A stretch of DNA of 64,000 nucleotides, taken from NCBI RefSeq assembly GCF_000661955.1, contig NZ_CP007597.1, positions 4,487,228 through 4,551,227 of the forward strand, given 5' to 3'. Position 1 is the stretch's first letter, and each line of letters begins with the position of its first letter. Made by a program: the position numbers and the translations under genes. Under the pieces are notes generated by a model that was given only the letters and a program-made list of their open reading frames with translations, made no database searches and was not told the origin of the DNA. The DNA is from Stenotrophomonas rhizophila. GTDB lineage: Bacteria > Pseudomonadota > Gammaproteobacteria > Xanthomonadales > Xanthomonadaceae. This document shows positions 25,376-35,500 of this stretch, piece after piece.

Positions 25376-26380
25376 TCAGGCGAAGTCGCGGATGCGACGG
25401 GTAAGCGCGGCCAGCGCCGGCTGCTGCAGGTACTGCTGCAGCAGCGGATCGGCGGCCTTGCGGAAGGCCGGCATGTCGACGGCGTTGAACGTGATGCCGA
25501 AGTCGGCCACGGCCTGGCGGGCGGTGTTTTCCGAGGCATCCCACTGCTGGCGCATCACCGTGACCGATTCACGCGCGGTCTCGATCACCAGCGCGCGGTC
25601 GGCCGGGGTGAGCGCCTCCAGGCTCTGGCGCGACATCAGCAGCACGTCCGGCGCATAGGAATGGTCACTCTGCGACCAGTAATGCGCGGCCTCGAAATGA
25701 CGGCTGGAATGGAAGCTGCGCATGTTGTTTTCCGCACCGTCGATCATGTGCGTTTCCATGCCCGAGAAAGTGTCGCCCAGCGACATCGGGGTGGGGTTGG
25801 CACCCAGCAGGCGCATCAGCTGGATGAAGATGTCCGACGACGCCACGCGCAGCTTCAGGCCGTGCAGGTCCTTGGGCTCCACGATGGGGTGCTTGGTGTT
25901 GTAGAAGCAGCGCGCGCCGGAATCGTAGATGGCCAGGCCGACCAGGTCGCGGGTCTCGAAGCCCTTCAGCACTGCGTCGGCCACGCCACCGTCCAGCGCG
26001 CGGCGCATGTGCGCCACCGACTCGAACACGTAGGGCAGGCACAGCGCCTGGGTCAGCGGAAAGGCGTTGTTGAGTGCACCGGAGTAGACCCGGGTGATGT
26101 CGATGGCGCCGAAGCGGGCCATGTCGATCGCCTCGGACTCACGGCCGAGCTGGCCGGAGTGGTACTGGCGCAGCTTCAGGCGGCCGCCGGTCTTGTGTTC
26201 CAGCTGCTGGCCGATCCACTTCACCGCGGTGACGGTGGGGTAGTCGGCCACGTGGACGTCGGTGGCGGTCAGCAACTGCGCACCGGCCGGCGCGCTGCCC
26301 GTTGACCGCGAACAGGCCGCCAGCGCAGGCACGGCAAGCGCGCCCAGACCGGTGCCAAGGAAATTTCTGCGAGTGAACAT
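25376..26380 (-). CDS. dctP: TRAP solute-binding protein (DctP), 334 aa
   Basis: Captures the substrate in the periplasm. A twin-arginine-like and lipobox-like N-terminus (FTRRNFLGTGLGALAVPALAACS) is present. The DctP fold shows VADYPTVTAVKWIG, LKLRVASSDIFIQLM with the conserved Arg that clamps a carboxylate near residue 165, and a C-terminal AALTRRIRDF. ATG 26380 is chosen because it begins the signal. It is the second gene of a unit starting at 27239. Confidence 0.92.
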   Translation of the reverse strand: MFTRRNFLGTGLGALAVPALAACSRSTGSAPAGAQLLTATDVHVADYPTVTAVKWIGQQLEHKTGGRLKLRQYHSGQLGRESEAIDMARFGAIDITRVYSGALNNAFPLTQALCLPYVFESVAHMRRALDGGVADAVLKGFETRDLVGLAIYDSGARCFYNTKHPIVEPKDLHGLKLRVASSDIFIQLMRLLGANPTPMSLGDTFSGMETHMIDGAENNMRSFHSSRHFEAAHYWSQSDHSYAPDVLLMSRQSLEALTPADRALVIETARESVTVMRQQWDASENTARQAVADFGITFNAVDMPAFRKAADPLLQQYLQQPALAALTRRIRDFA

Positions 26381-26417
26381 CTGCGCCCTCCCAAGCGGAC
26401 TGTCCAAGGCTGCGCGG

Positions 26418-27239
26418 TTACCCGGCAGCGATGGCCCTGCAGGTAATGTCGCCGTAACCGGCGAAACGGATCAGTGCCTGTTGGCCTACGGCAATGTCGT
26501 GGATGCCGGTGGCGTTGCCGCTGGCGATCAGGTCGCCGGCCTTCAACGGCCGACCGCGCTGCGCCGAACGGCCCAGGGCGAAGGCGTAGGCGGTACGCAG
26601 GCCACCGGGCAACAGGGTGGCACCGCCGGTACCGACCACCTCACCGTCGATGCGGGTTTCCGCACGCAGGTCGGCATCGTCCAGGAGGGTCCAGTCGGCG
26701 ATCTCGGTGCCGAGCACCAGGCCGTTGTTGTTGCCGAAATCGGACACCACCACGCGCGGGCCGAGTTTGTTGATGGTGGCCAACGGGCTGCTGGCCACTT
26801 CCACGCCGATGAACAGCCGGGCGGCCAGCGCCTCGGCTTCCTCCGGCGTCCAGTGCAGCTTGTCGGCCGGGGCGTCTTCCTGCAGCTGGATCACGTACTC
26901 GGCCTCGACCGCGCCGAAGCCGCCGACGAACACCGGAATGTCCACTGTTCCACCGGTAGCATTTTGCAGATTGCGCGAGAAAATCGGGCCCAGCAGGCGG
27001 TCATCGCCCGAGGCATCGCGGCGTTCGGCGGCGATGTAGCCCACTTTCCAGCCCACTACCTGGTCGCCCCACAGCGCGATGGCCTGGTCCTGCACCTGGT
27101 AGGCGGTGACCAGGTCGGCGGGGATCGTGCCCGGGAAATCCGGCAGGGATCGGCCCTGTTGGCGGGCGCCGACGAAGTGGCGGGCGATCTCACCCAAACC
27201 GTGGTCTGGCAGGTCCTGTTTGCCGTTGTCGTTGCTCAA
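26418..27239 (-). CDS. FAH-superfamily / MhpD-like 2-keto acid hydratase, 273 aa
   Basis: The fold of 2-keto-4-pentenoate hydratase/decarboxylase (MhpD) is seen: VGWKVGYI near residue 63, AEYVIQL with the metal Glu near 115, and FNNNGLVLG-like FGNNNGLVLGTEI near 170 with ATLLPGGLRTAYAFA. No ATG fits; TTG 27239 is used with GGGAG upstream. It is the first gene of the TRAP-PL10-GH43 unit and sits behind an operator-like site. In known galacturonate pathways no MhpD step is required, so its substrate here (a keto-deoxy acid or oligomer product) is an open question. Confidence 0.75.
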   Translation of the reverse strand: MSNDNGKQDLPDHGLGEIARHFVGARQQGRSLPDFPGTIPADLVTAYQVQDQAIALWGDQVVGWKVGYIAAERRDASGDDRLLGPIFSRNLQNATGGTVDIPVFVGGFGAVEAEYVIQLQEDAPADKLHWTPEEAEALAARLFIGVEVASSPLATINKLGPRVVVSDFGNNNGLVLGTEIADWTLLDDADLRAETRIDGEVVGTGGATLLPGGLRTAYAFALGRSAQRGRPLKAGDLIASGNATGIHDIAVGQQALIRFAGYGDITCRAIAAG

Positions 27240-27297
27240 GCGGGTCTCCCGGAGAAATGTTGCACTGCCAATCGACAGTGGCTGGATGAGCTGTATA

Positions 27298-27313
27298 TGG
27301 TAAACCGGTGTCA
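27298..27313 (-). promoter_or_regulatory. Putative KdgR/LacI-type operator B (divergent promoter)
   Basis: Minus strand TGACACCGGTTTACCA, identical to operator A. It sits 59 bp upstream of the TTG start of the FAH-like gene and 75 bp upstream of the divergent esterase at 27388, so it could control both. Confidence 0.65.
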
Positions 27314-27387
27314 TTGGCAATGTGCAGCGCATCAGAGGCGCCATCGTCAGGCACGATCCGGGGTACACCCCCACCTGGAAAGGACCG

Positions 27388-28389
27388 ATGCGGATGCGCC
27401 GCCCCCTGTTGCTGCCGTTGTTGATGCTGCTGTTGCTTGCCAGTCCCCTTGCCTTGGCCCGCGCGGCCGAACGTTCTGTGCCGGCCACCGAACCGGCCGC
27501 AGGCGCGCCGGACCGCATCGAGCTGTGGCCGCACGGCCAGGTCCCCGGCGAGACCGGCCCGGCCAGCGTGCCCAACGTGATCGAACGCAGTACCGACCCC
27601 GCGCTGCCGGACCGCTACATCGACAACGTCGGTGCGCCTTACCTGGTGGTGTACCGGCCGGCGCGCCCCAATGGCAGCGCCCTGCTGGTGGTGCCGGGCG
27701 GCGGCTACCAGCGCATCGTGCTGGACAAGGAGGGCACCGCCCTGGTGCCGGCATTTGTCGATGAGGGCGGGGTCACCCTGTTCGTGCTGCGCTATCGGTT
27801 GCCCGCCGGCCGTAATGACCGCCAGGCGGCGCTGGCCGATGCACAGCGCGCGATGCGGGTGATCCGCGCCGGGGCCGCGCGATGGCAGTTGGATCCGGCG
27901 CGTATCGGGGTGATGGGCTTTTCTGCCGGTGGGCATGTCGCCGCGCGGCTGAGCAACGGCTTCGATACGCCGGTGTACCCGCACCGCGACGCGATTGATG
28001 CGCTCAGCGCGCGACCGGATGTCGCGTTGCTGATCTACCCGGTGATCGACATGGGCAGCCATGCCCATACCGGCTCGCGTTCGCGCCTGCTCGGGCCGCA
28101 TCCGGACAGCACGCTGCAGCAGTTCTCGATGCAGGACCAGGTCCGCGCCGATACCCCGCCCACCTTCCTGGTGCATGCGCAGGACGACACCGTGGTGTCG
28201 GTGCACAACAGCCTGGTCTATTACCAGGCGCTGCTGCGGGCCGGCGTGTCCACCGAAATGCACCTGTTCCCGCAGGGCGGCCACGGCTTCGGCGTGCGCA
28301 TCCCGCCCGGTTTGACCGTTGCGCAGTGGCCCGAGCTGGCCCTGCGCTGGATCCCTTCGCGCCACACGGAGCCCGCGCGCCATGAGTGA
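27388..28389 (+). CDS. Secreted alpha/beta-hydrolase, probable (pectin) acetylesterase, 333 aa
   Basis: Signal peptide (LLLPLLMLLLLASPLALARAA). The hormone-sensitive lipase/acetylesterase pattern is visible: oxyanion VVPGGGYQRI near residue 95, nucleophile GFSAGGH near 170, Asp in HAQDDTVVS near 262, His in PQGGHGFG near 294. ATG 27388 follows AAAGGA. It shares the divergent promoter with the FAH-TRAP unit and overlaps the next gene by eight bases. In this setting it likely deacetylates pectin or xylan fragments; the substrate is inferred. Confidence 0.85.
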   Translation: MRMRRPLLLPLLMLLLLASPLALARAAERSVPATEPAAGAPDRIELWPHGQVPGETGPASVPNVIERSTDPALPDRYIDNVGAPYLVVYRPARPNGSALLVVPGGGYQRIVLDKEGTALVPAFVDEGGVTLFVLRYRLPAGRNDRQAALADAQRAMRVIRAGAARWQLDPARIGVMGFSAGGHVAARLSNGFDTPVYPHRDAIDALSARPDVALLIYPVIDMGSHAHTGSRSRLLGPHPDSTLQQFSMQDQVRADTPPTFLVHAQDDTVVSVHNSLVYYQALLRAGVSTEMHLFPQGGHGFGVRIPPGLTVAQWPELALRWIPSRHTEPARHE

Positions 28390-30004
28390 GTCCCCCGCCG
28401 ACCTGCAGCGTCGACGTTTCCTGCGCGACAGCGCGCGCTATGCCCTGATGCTGGGCGCCACCAGCCTGCCCCTGCTGCCGGCCTTCGCCGGCGTGCCTGG
28501 GCCGCGCGACGACGCCGCGCCGCTGGCCCGGGTACGCAGTGGCCGGGTGCGCGGGCAACGCGAGCAGGGGGTGAATGTGTTCCGCGGCATCCCTTATGGT
28601 GCCGACACCGCGCCCCGGCGGTTCCAGCCGGCGCTGCCCGAGGTGGCCTGGCGTGGCGTGCGCGATGCGTTGGACTATGGCAACGCCGCCCCGCAGGCCG
28701 GCACGGAAGGGCCAGGCAGCGAAGACTGTCTCTACCTCAACGTGTGGACCCCGGCGCTGCGCGACGGCGGCAAGCGGCCGATCGTGTTCTACATCCATGG
28801 CGGTGCGTACAACAACGGCTCCGGCAGCGACCCGCTGTACGACGGCAGCGCGCTGTGCCGGCGCGGCGACGTGGTAGTGGTCACGGTCAACCATCGGCTC
28901 AACGTGTTCGGCTACCTGTACCTGGCGCAGCTGGGCGATGCGCGCTTCGCCGACTCGGGCAATGTCGGCCAGCTCGACCTGGTGCAGGCGCTGCACTGGG
29001 TGCGCCAGCATGCCGCCGAGTTCGGGGGCGATGCCGGCAACATCACTGTGGTGGGGCAGTCCGGTGGCGGCGCCAAGATCGCCACGCTGATGGCCATGCC
29101 GGCCGCACGTGGTCTGTTCCAGCGCGCCTGGACCATGAGTGGGCAGCAGGTCACCGCGGCCGGCCCGCGTGCGGCCACCCAGCGCGCGCAGATCGCGATG
29201 CAGGCGGTGGGCGCGGCCGATGCCGATGCGCTGCGCACGCTGCCGATGGAGGCGCTGCTGGCGGCCACACGTGCACGCGATCCTTCGCGCGTGGAGAACA
29301 GCAGCCTCTACGTCGGTCCCGTGCTGGATGGCCGTTCGCTGCCGGTGCACCCCTTCTGGCCGGACGCCCCGGCGCAGTCCGCCGGCATTCCGATGGTGAT
29401 CGGCAACACCCACGATGAAACCCGCGCCTTCCTCGGCAACGACCCGGCCAATTTCGCGCTCACGTGGGAGACGCTGCCGGCCAAGCTGGAAAAAGAGCAG
29501 TACGTGGACCTGCTGCCCTCGGTGGTGATCGCCGAGTACCGCCGCCTGTATCCGCACTACACGCCTTCGGAGGTGTTCTTCGCGGCCACCACCGCCGGCC
29601 GCTCGTGGCGCGGTGCGGTGGAGGAACTGGAGGCGCGCGCACGCCAGGGCGCACCCACCTGGGCCTATCAGCTGGACTGGGGCTCACCGTTGGACGGCGG
29701 CAAGTTCGGTGCCTTCCACACCCTGGACATCCCGTTGGTGTTTGATACCACCGACCGCACCGGCTCGCGCACCGGCGACAGCGAAGCGGCCACGCGCGTG
29801 GCTGCGACCATGAGCGAGGCCTTGATCGCCTTCGCCCGCCACGGCGATCCCAACCACGCCGCGCTGCCGCGCTGGCAGACCTATTCGCTCGCCCGCCGCG
29901 AAACGATGCTGTTCGACGCCACGTCGCGGCAGGCCGACGACCCGCGTGGCGGCGAGCGTCGTCTCTATCAGCAGGCCCCCTTCATCCAGCGCGGTACGTT
30001 CTGA
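28382..30004 (+). CDS. Type-B carboxylesterase with Tat-like signal, 540 aa
   Basis: The N-terminus (QRRRFLRDSARYALMLG) is a twin-arginine-type signal. Carboxylesterase type-B motifs are complete: EDCLYLNVWTP near residue 119, oxyanion HGGAY, nucleophile GQSGGG near 223, Glu in GNTHDETRAF and His in FGAFHTLDIPLVF. Length is normal. The start overlaps the previous esterase and the stop overlaps the following gene, so the three esterases are one operon. It probably removes an ester group from pectic material (acetyl, methyl or feruloyl); which one cannot be read. Confidence 0.9.
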   Translation: MSESPADLQRRRFLRDSARYALMLGATSLPLLPAFAGVPGPRDDAAPLARVRSGRVRGQREQGVNVFRGIPYGADTAPRRFQPALPEVAWRGVRDALDYGNAAPQAGTEGPGSEDCLYLNVWTPALRDGGKRPIVFYIHGGAYNNGSGSDPLYDGSALCRRGDVVVVTVNHRLNVFGYLYLAQLGDARFADSGNVGQLDLVQALHWVRQHAAEFGGDAGNITVVGQSGGGAKIATLMAMPAARGLFQRAWTMSGQQVTAAGPRAATQRAQIAMQAVGAADADALRTLPMEALLAATRARDPSRVENSSLYVGPVLDGRSLPVHPFWPDAPAQSAGIPMVIGNTHDETRAFLGNDPANFALTWETLPAKLEKEQYVDLLPSVVIAEYRRLYPHYTPSEVFFAATTAGRSWRGAVEELEARARQGAPTWAYQLDWGSPLDGGKFGAFHTLDIPLVFDTTDRTGSRTGDSEAATRVAATMSEALIAFARHGDPNHAALPRWQTYSLARRETMLFDATSRQADDPRGGERRLYQQAPFIQRGTF

Positions 30005-30867
30005 TGCGCGCGTCGACCTGGCTGCTGGGCAGCCTGCTGTTCGGTGCACTGGGCACGGCGCACGCCGCCGCAGATCCGGCGGTGCTGGATCGTCCGCCAC
30101 CGACGCCGATCCGCGCCAGCAAGATCGTGCTGGTGGGCGATTCCACCACCGCCGTGCAGGGGGGCTGGGGCCCGGCCTTCTGCGCGCGCCACGTGACCTC
30201 GTTCCTGACCTGCACCAACCTGGCCCGGGGCGGGCGCAGCACCTACAACTACCGCGCCGAAGGCTCCTGGGCGCTGGCCGAGGCGGAGATGCGCACGCCC
30301 GGTTACGCGCGCACCTGGGTGCTGGTGCAGTTCGGCCATAACGACCAGCCGGGCAAGCCGGGGCGCTCCACCGACCTACAACGCGAGTTCCCGGACAACC
30401 TGCGCCGCTACGTGCGCGAGATCCGTGCGGCGGGCGCGCAGCCGGTGCTGGTCACGCCGCTGACCCGCCGCCAGTTCACCGATGGCGTGCTGATCGACGA
30501 TCTGGCGCCCTGGGCCGAGGCCGTGCGCAGCGTGGCGCGCGAGATGGAGGTGCCGCTGGTCGACCTGCATGCCCGCAGCCGTGCGGTGGTGCAGGCGCTG
30601 GGACCGGTGGCGGCCATGCCGCTGGCGCAGGCGGCGGCCACCCCGGCGCAGGTCAGCGCGGCGCTGGGCGGCACGACCGTGGGGGCAGCGCCCGTCGCGG
30701 GGGCACCGGCCGCACAGGACAACGCCGTCGCCGAGCCGATGGGCCAGGCCAAGGTCGCGTTCGACTACACCCACCTGGGCCCGGACGGCGCGGCGCTGTT
30801 TGCCACGCTGGTGACCGAGGAACTGGCCCGGCAGGTGCCGTCCTTGCGGCCGCTGCTGATCCCGTGA
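30004..30867 (+). CDS. Rhamnogalacturonan acetylesterase-like SGNH hydrolase, 287 aa
   Basis: Signal peptide to AHAAAD. CE12 blocks: VLVGDSTTAVQGGWG (Ser), NLARGGRST (Gly), VLVQFGHNDQP (Asn), FDYTHLGPDG (Asp/His). It starts one base inside the carboxylesterase stop. A low-complexity Ala/Pro/Gln insert lies before the last block (~205-245). It complements the acetylesterase-cupin protein at 16469, giving this locus two CE12-type enzymes. Confidence 0.87.
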   Translation: MRASTWLLGSLLFGALGTAHAAADPAVLDRPPPTPIRASKIVLVGDSTTAVQGGWGPAFCARHVTSFLTCTNLARGGRSTYNYRAEGSWALAEAEMRTPGYARTWVLVQFGHNDQPGKPGRSTDLQREFPDNLRRYVREIRAAGAQPVLVTPLTRRQFTDGVLIDDLAPWAEAVRSVAREMEVPLVDLHARSRAVVQALGPVAAMPLAQAAATPAQVSAALGGTTVGAAPVAGAPAAQDNAVAEPMGQAKVAFDYTHLGPDGAALFATLVTEELARQVPSLRPLLIP

Positions 30868-30933
30868 TCGATAGGCATATCCCACGATTTCCTTCGAATG
30901 GATCAGTATTTCGGTGATCGTGGGGCGATTGGA

Positions 30934-30949
30934 TGTGATTCAGATCAAA
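30934..30949 (+). promoter_or_regulatory. CRP/Clp-like site upstream of cysteine-dioxygenase-like gene
   Basis: TGTGA-TTCAGA-TCAAA differs from the CRP consensus TGTGA-N6-TCACA in one base and ends 34 bp before the ATG at 30984. Xanthomonads use the CRP homologue Clp with the same consensus. A wider 8-bp inverted repeat (CCCACGAT at 30881 with ATCGTGGG at 30917) lies just upstream. Confidence 0.4.
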
Positions 30950-30983
30950 CACGACATTCACCGCGATGGCCTAGACTCAGGGC

Positions 30984-31574
30984 ATGCAAGACCAACGCAA
31001 TCTCTTCCCGCCCTTCCATGGCCGTGATCGACTGATCGCGGCCATCGACCACGCGGTGCAGCACGAGAGCCCGCAGCAGATCGCCGCCACCCTGCGCAGC
31101 GCGTTGCGCGAGGCCATCGCCGACAGCCGCATCCAGCTGCCGGCCTGCGTGCACCATCCCATCGAAGACCACTACGCCCGCCGCGAGCTGTACCGCAGCG
31201 CCGCGCACGGCTACAGCATCGTGGCGATGAGCTGGGGGCCGGGGCAGGGCACGCCGCTGCACGACCACAGCGGGCTGTGGTGCGTGGAAGGGGTGTGGCT
31301 GGGCCAGCTGGAAATCACCCAGTACCGGCTGCTCGAACGCGACGGCGAGCGCTTCCGCTTCCGTGCCGAACCGGCGGTGCTGGGCGACTGCGGCAGTGCC
31401 GGCAGCCTGATCCCGCCGCACGAATACCACACCATCCGCAACACCAGCGACGACAGCCTGGCCATCTCGGTGCATGTGTACGAGGGCGAGATGACCCGCA
31501 GCGCGATCTTCGAACCCGACGCAGGCGACTGGTACCAGCGCCGCGTGCAGGTGATGGAAACCGACGCGGCCTAG
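30984..31574 (+). CDS. Cysteine dioxygenase family protein, 196 aa
   Basis: Oxidises a thiol such as cysteine or 3-mercaptopropionate to the sulfinate with mononuclear iron. The cupin metal site is visible in TPLHDHSGLWCVEG (two His) and YHTIRNTS (third His). Length matches bacterial thiol dioxygenases. The adjacent gene on the same strand is a PhzF-like isomerase. The neighbourhood is pectin metabolism, with no evident link, so the two genes may be a passenger pair. Confidence 0.85.
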   Translation: MQDQRNLFPPFHGRDRLIAAIDHAVQHESPQQIAATLRSALREAIADSRIQLPACVHHPIEDHYARRELYRSAAHGYSIVAMSWGPGQGTPLHDHSGLWCVEGVWLGQLEITQYRLLERDGERFRFRAEPAVLGDCGSAGSLIPPHEYHTIRNTSDDSLAISVHVYEGEMTRSAIFEPDAGDWYQRRVQVMETDAA

Positions 31575-31638
31575 TGCCGCGCTCGACCCGCGGCCTGTGC
31601 CGCGCGCATCATCCGGTTCCGCCTTTCGAAGTTCCGCC

Positions 31639-32478
31639 ATGCGTACGTTTCCGTTCCAGCAGGTCAATGTCTTCAGCCAGGATCCCCTGCGGGGCAATCC
31701 GCTGGCCGTGGTGCTGGAGGCCGACGGCGTGGAAGACGCCCGCATGGCGGCCTTTGCGCGCTGGACCAACCTGAGCGAAACCACGTTCCTGCTGCCGCCC
31801 ACCGATCCGCAGGCGGACTACCGCGTGCGCATCTTCACCACGCTGGAAGAGCTGCCGTTTGCCGGGCATCCCACCCTGGGCAGCTGCCATGCCTGGCTGG
31901 CCCACGGCGGCGTGCCCAAGGGCGAGGAGATCGTGCAGGAGTGCGGGATCGGACTGGTGCGGATCCGCCGCAGCGACGCCGGCCTGGCCTTCCTGGCGCC
32001 GCCGCTGCTGCGGGGCGAAGCGTTGACGCCGGACCTGCGTGAGCGCGTCCGACGCGGCCTGGGCGTGGCGGCGGAGGACGTGGTGGACGCCCGCTGGGCC
32101 GACAACGGCACCGGCTGGCTGGCACTGCGCCTGCGCGATCGTGCCGCGGTGCTGGCGGTCCAGCCGGACTATGCGCAGCTGATGGGCCTGAAGGTGGGTG
32201 TGTTCGGGCCGTGGCTCGCCAGCGATGGCAGCGAGGCCCAGTACGAGAGCCGCGCCTTCATTGCCGGCGACGGCGCACCGGAAGACCCGGCCACCGGCAG
32301 CCTCAATGCCGGCATCGCGCGCTGGCTGCTGGGCACCGGCGAAGCGCCGGAACGCTATGTGATCAGCCAGGGCACGGCGATCGGGCGTGCCGGTCGGCTG
32401 CGGGTAGAGCGGCTAGGCGATGCGCTGTGGATCGGCGGCGACTGCGTGACCTGCATCGAGGGCCAGGTCACGCTGTGA
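31639..32478 (+). CDS. PhzF-family isomerase/epimerase, 279 aa
   Basis: The PhzF fold with the catalytic Glu in NLSETTFLLPP near residue 43, the ELPFAGHPTLGS motif near 70 and the C-terminal GAPEDPATGSLNAGIARWL. ATG 31639 begins the domain (TFPFQQVNVF). Most members of this family have no known substrate; a phenazine role is not implied. It is convergent with the long protein at 32512. Confidence 0.9.
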   Translation: MRTFPFQQVNVFSQDPLRGNPLAVVLEADGVEDARMAAFARWTNLSETTFLLPPTDPQADYRVRIFTTLEELPFAGHPTLGSCHAWLAHGGVPKGEEIVQECGIGLVRIRRSDAGLAFLAPPLLRGEALTPDLRERVRRGLGVAAEDVVDARWADNGTGWLALRLRDRAAVLAVQPDYAQLMGLKVGVFGPWLASDGSEAQYESRAFIAGDGAPEDPATGSLNAGIARWLLGTGEAPERYVISQGTAIGRAGRLRVERLGDALWIGGDCVTCIEGQVTL

Positions 32479-32480
32479 TC

Positions 32481-32496
32481 GGCGGCCGAAGCCGCC
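32481..32496. terminator. Short hairpin between convergent genes
   Basis: GGCGGC-CGAA-GCCGCC right after the phzF-like stop; six-base stem without a T-run. Weak candidate. Confidence 0.35.
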
Positions 32497-32511
32497 ATGC
32501 GTGGCAGGGCG

Positions 32512-35500
32512 CTACCGGTCGAGCGTCACCATGTTGTTGCGCTGGGTCACTTCCGCCGCGCCATCGGCCTGCATCACGCGCACGCGCAGGCCACGGCGAT
32601 CCCCGGCCGGCAACGGCAGGCGCACGGTCGTGGTCTTCGGCAGCAGGTCGCTCGGTGCGGGCAGGCTCGGCATCTCAACCCGCGCCAGCTCACGGCCCTT
32701 GGCATCCTCCAGCACCGCCACGCCCGCGCCGGTGCCCACGTGGCCCAGGCTGTGCACGGTCACGTGCAGCTGCTGCCCGTCCATGCGCACATCGCCCCGC
32801 CCGATGCCGAGGTCGGCACGCTGTTCGACCGGCGTGCCGGCCTGCACCAGCTCGAACTCGAACACCTGGCTCTGGCCCGGCACGAACCGCAACGTGGTCG
32901 ATGCACTGCGCTCCAAGGTGAGATCGCGCGTGGTGGCCTTGCCGTCGATGGTGTCATCGCCGTTACGGTCCACGCCGCTGGTCATCCGCCATTGCCCGGC
33001 CGTGACGTTCCAGGTGCTCATCTCCGCATCCACCGCGCGCGTGCCCAGGTTGTAGGCGATCACCTTGAAGCGGTCCGGCGAGGGCGCGTGCACCAGCAGC
33101 GCCACCTGTTCGGCCGCGTTCGGCTGGGCGAAGCGCCAGCTCACGGTGTGGCCCGGCCAGCTCTGGTTGCGCTTGAGCGCGATGCCGCCCAGCCGCGCAC
33201 GCTGCAGGAATTCGCTCGGCGCCTCGACACGGTCGGACCACCAGTGGCCTTCGGTATTCATGTACTCGCGCTGTGCCTTGGCCTGGATGCCGTCGGCGTG
33301 CAGCGCCGCCAGGTATTTCTTGTCGCCGGTGGCCTGCCACGCCATCAGGCTGGAGAAGCCGGTGTTGCCCGCGTCGGCGTCGCTGATGAACCGCGGGTTC
33401 CATTCGGCCGCGCGCCCCAACGCTTCCACGTAGTTCTCGCCCAGGTTGGACAGCGCCCCCGGGCCGCCCCGCTCGACGCGGTAGTCCAGCGCCTTGAGGT
33501 ACTTGTCGTCGCCAGTCCAGCGCCATGCCGCCCAGAAGGTGTGCATGATGTCGCCGCTGCCCGAGCCGTTGTTGAGCTCGCCGCCACGGGTCTTGCCGGT
33601 GGCCCAGTGGATCTCGTTCGGCAGTGCCCAGCGGCCCTTGTCGTCGGTGTAGGCGTGGGCCAGGTAGCCATCGGCCAGACCGGTGACCAGCTTGCGACCG
33701 GTCGGGTCGGCGTTGTACTGGCCCATCAGGAAGGCCGGGTGCAGCACCGGGAAGGAATACGGCTTCTGCCACTGCCAGTTCGGTTCGCGGTAGACCTTGT
33801 TGCCGCCGAACCAGTTGCTGGAGAACAGCAGGTGCCCCTGCGGGTTGGGCAGGATGATGCGTTCGTCGAAGGCCTTCACCGTTTCCATCAGGCGCTCGAC
33901 GGTGAGCGGATCGCCCCAGTTGAGGTAGAGCATCGCGCTGTTGGTGTTGATGCCTTCCTCGTAGGCATGCAGCTCGTCGGTCTCGATGGTGCTCAGGCCG
34001 TTGCTGAACATGCCATTGCGGTACACCGCATCGGACAGCGCGGTCAGTGAGGCGTTGAGCTTGTCCGGCTGCACGCCCATCAGCGCAAGGCCGGGCCACT
34101 GCTGGGTCAGGTCGGAGTCGTCGGAGATGCCGCCGCCGAAGTCGCCGTAGGCAATCTGGCGGTTGTCGATCCACCAGTCGATGAAGCGGCGCACGTACTT
34201 GAGGTCTTCGGTCTGCGCGAACGCCCACTGCGGCACGCCCTTGGGCGCCTGCGGCTGGGCGAACGGCGGTTTGCCCTGGCTGTTGTAGCTGATGTAGTTC
34301 CAGTACAGGCGGCCGTTGACGTGGTCCGGATCAACCCGCAGCAGGTCGCTGAGGTCGGCGTAGACGCGCGCGTACAGGCGCTGCCGCTTGGACGTGGTGT
34401 GTTCTTCGACCAGGAAGCCCCAATTGTCGCGTGCCTGGTTGAAGCGGTCGGCGATGTGCTCCTTCTTCGCCTCCTCGCGGTCCTTGTAGACCATGCGGAT
34501 CTCCGCCCCGTCCAGCGAGGTGGCGTTGAAGCCCGGTGCGGCCGAGGCGATGGAGATCCACAGGCTGTCCGCGGTGAGGATGCGGTCGCGCAGATCCAGC
34601 CACAGCGTGCGCTTCTGCCCCGGTTTGACCGACACCGACACGTCGATCATGTCGCGCGCCGGCCAGATCGGGTCCTTGATGCGGATGTTGAGTGGGATCA
34701 ACCCGTCGTGGGTGGCGGGCAGGTCCAGCGCGGGCAGGTCGATGGCCACGCCGTCCAGGCCATCGTGCATGTTCTCCCAGCTGTGTGCCCAGCTGCGGAT
34801 CAGCGGCTGTGCCGCCGGGGCATCGCTGACGCCGGAGGGAATCAGCACGTGCACGATCGGCAGCGGCTGCGCGGGCAGCGTATCGGCCGTGCGCCGGCGT
34901 GCGCCGGCCCCCTTGGGCAGCGCCATCACCGTGCTGCGTTCGGCCGCCGGGTAGCGGCCGTCGATGTACTCCCGAAGTGCCGCGATGTTGGTGTAATCCG
35001 GCAGCGCCTGGCTGTCGACCAGGTAGCGCTGCTTGACCGTGCCCTCCGGCTCGGCGGCATCGCTCACCTGGTAGGCCCAGATTTCCTGGATCGGGGTTTC
35101 CTGTTCGGTATTGCGGAAGTGCAGGACGCCGCCGGTCTGGGCGGCAATGGCATCCACGCTGCGCACCACGCCCTGCGGGCGCTGGAACAGGGTCTGCGGC
35201 GGCTGGCCATCGGCGCTGTGGCTGAGCCCGCCGAACGCGGCGCCACGCACTTCGATGCGGTTGACGGTTTCACCGGCCGGCAGGGTCAGGTCCAACTGCT
35301 GGCCGCCCTCGACGTAGGTGTTCCAGTCGGGCAGCTGGAAGTAGTCGTTGCGGCCCGGCAGGCGCGAGCGGTTGTACACGCCCGGCCAGGTGGTTTCGGC
35401 GATGCCGTCGGTGGCCTTCCACATCCACTGCTTGTGGTCTTTGGTATCGGCGAACTCGACCTTGCGGATCGTCGTGGTCGTGGTGGTCAGTGCCGGCGGC

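Noticed and set aside
31639..32478. Phenazine biosynthesis gene
   Set aside because: Only the PhzF fold is present; no other phenazine genes are nearby, and most family members have other or unknown substrates.
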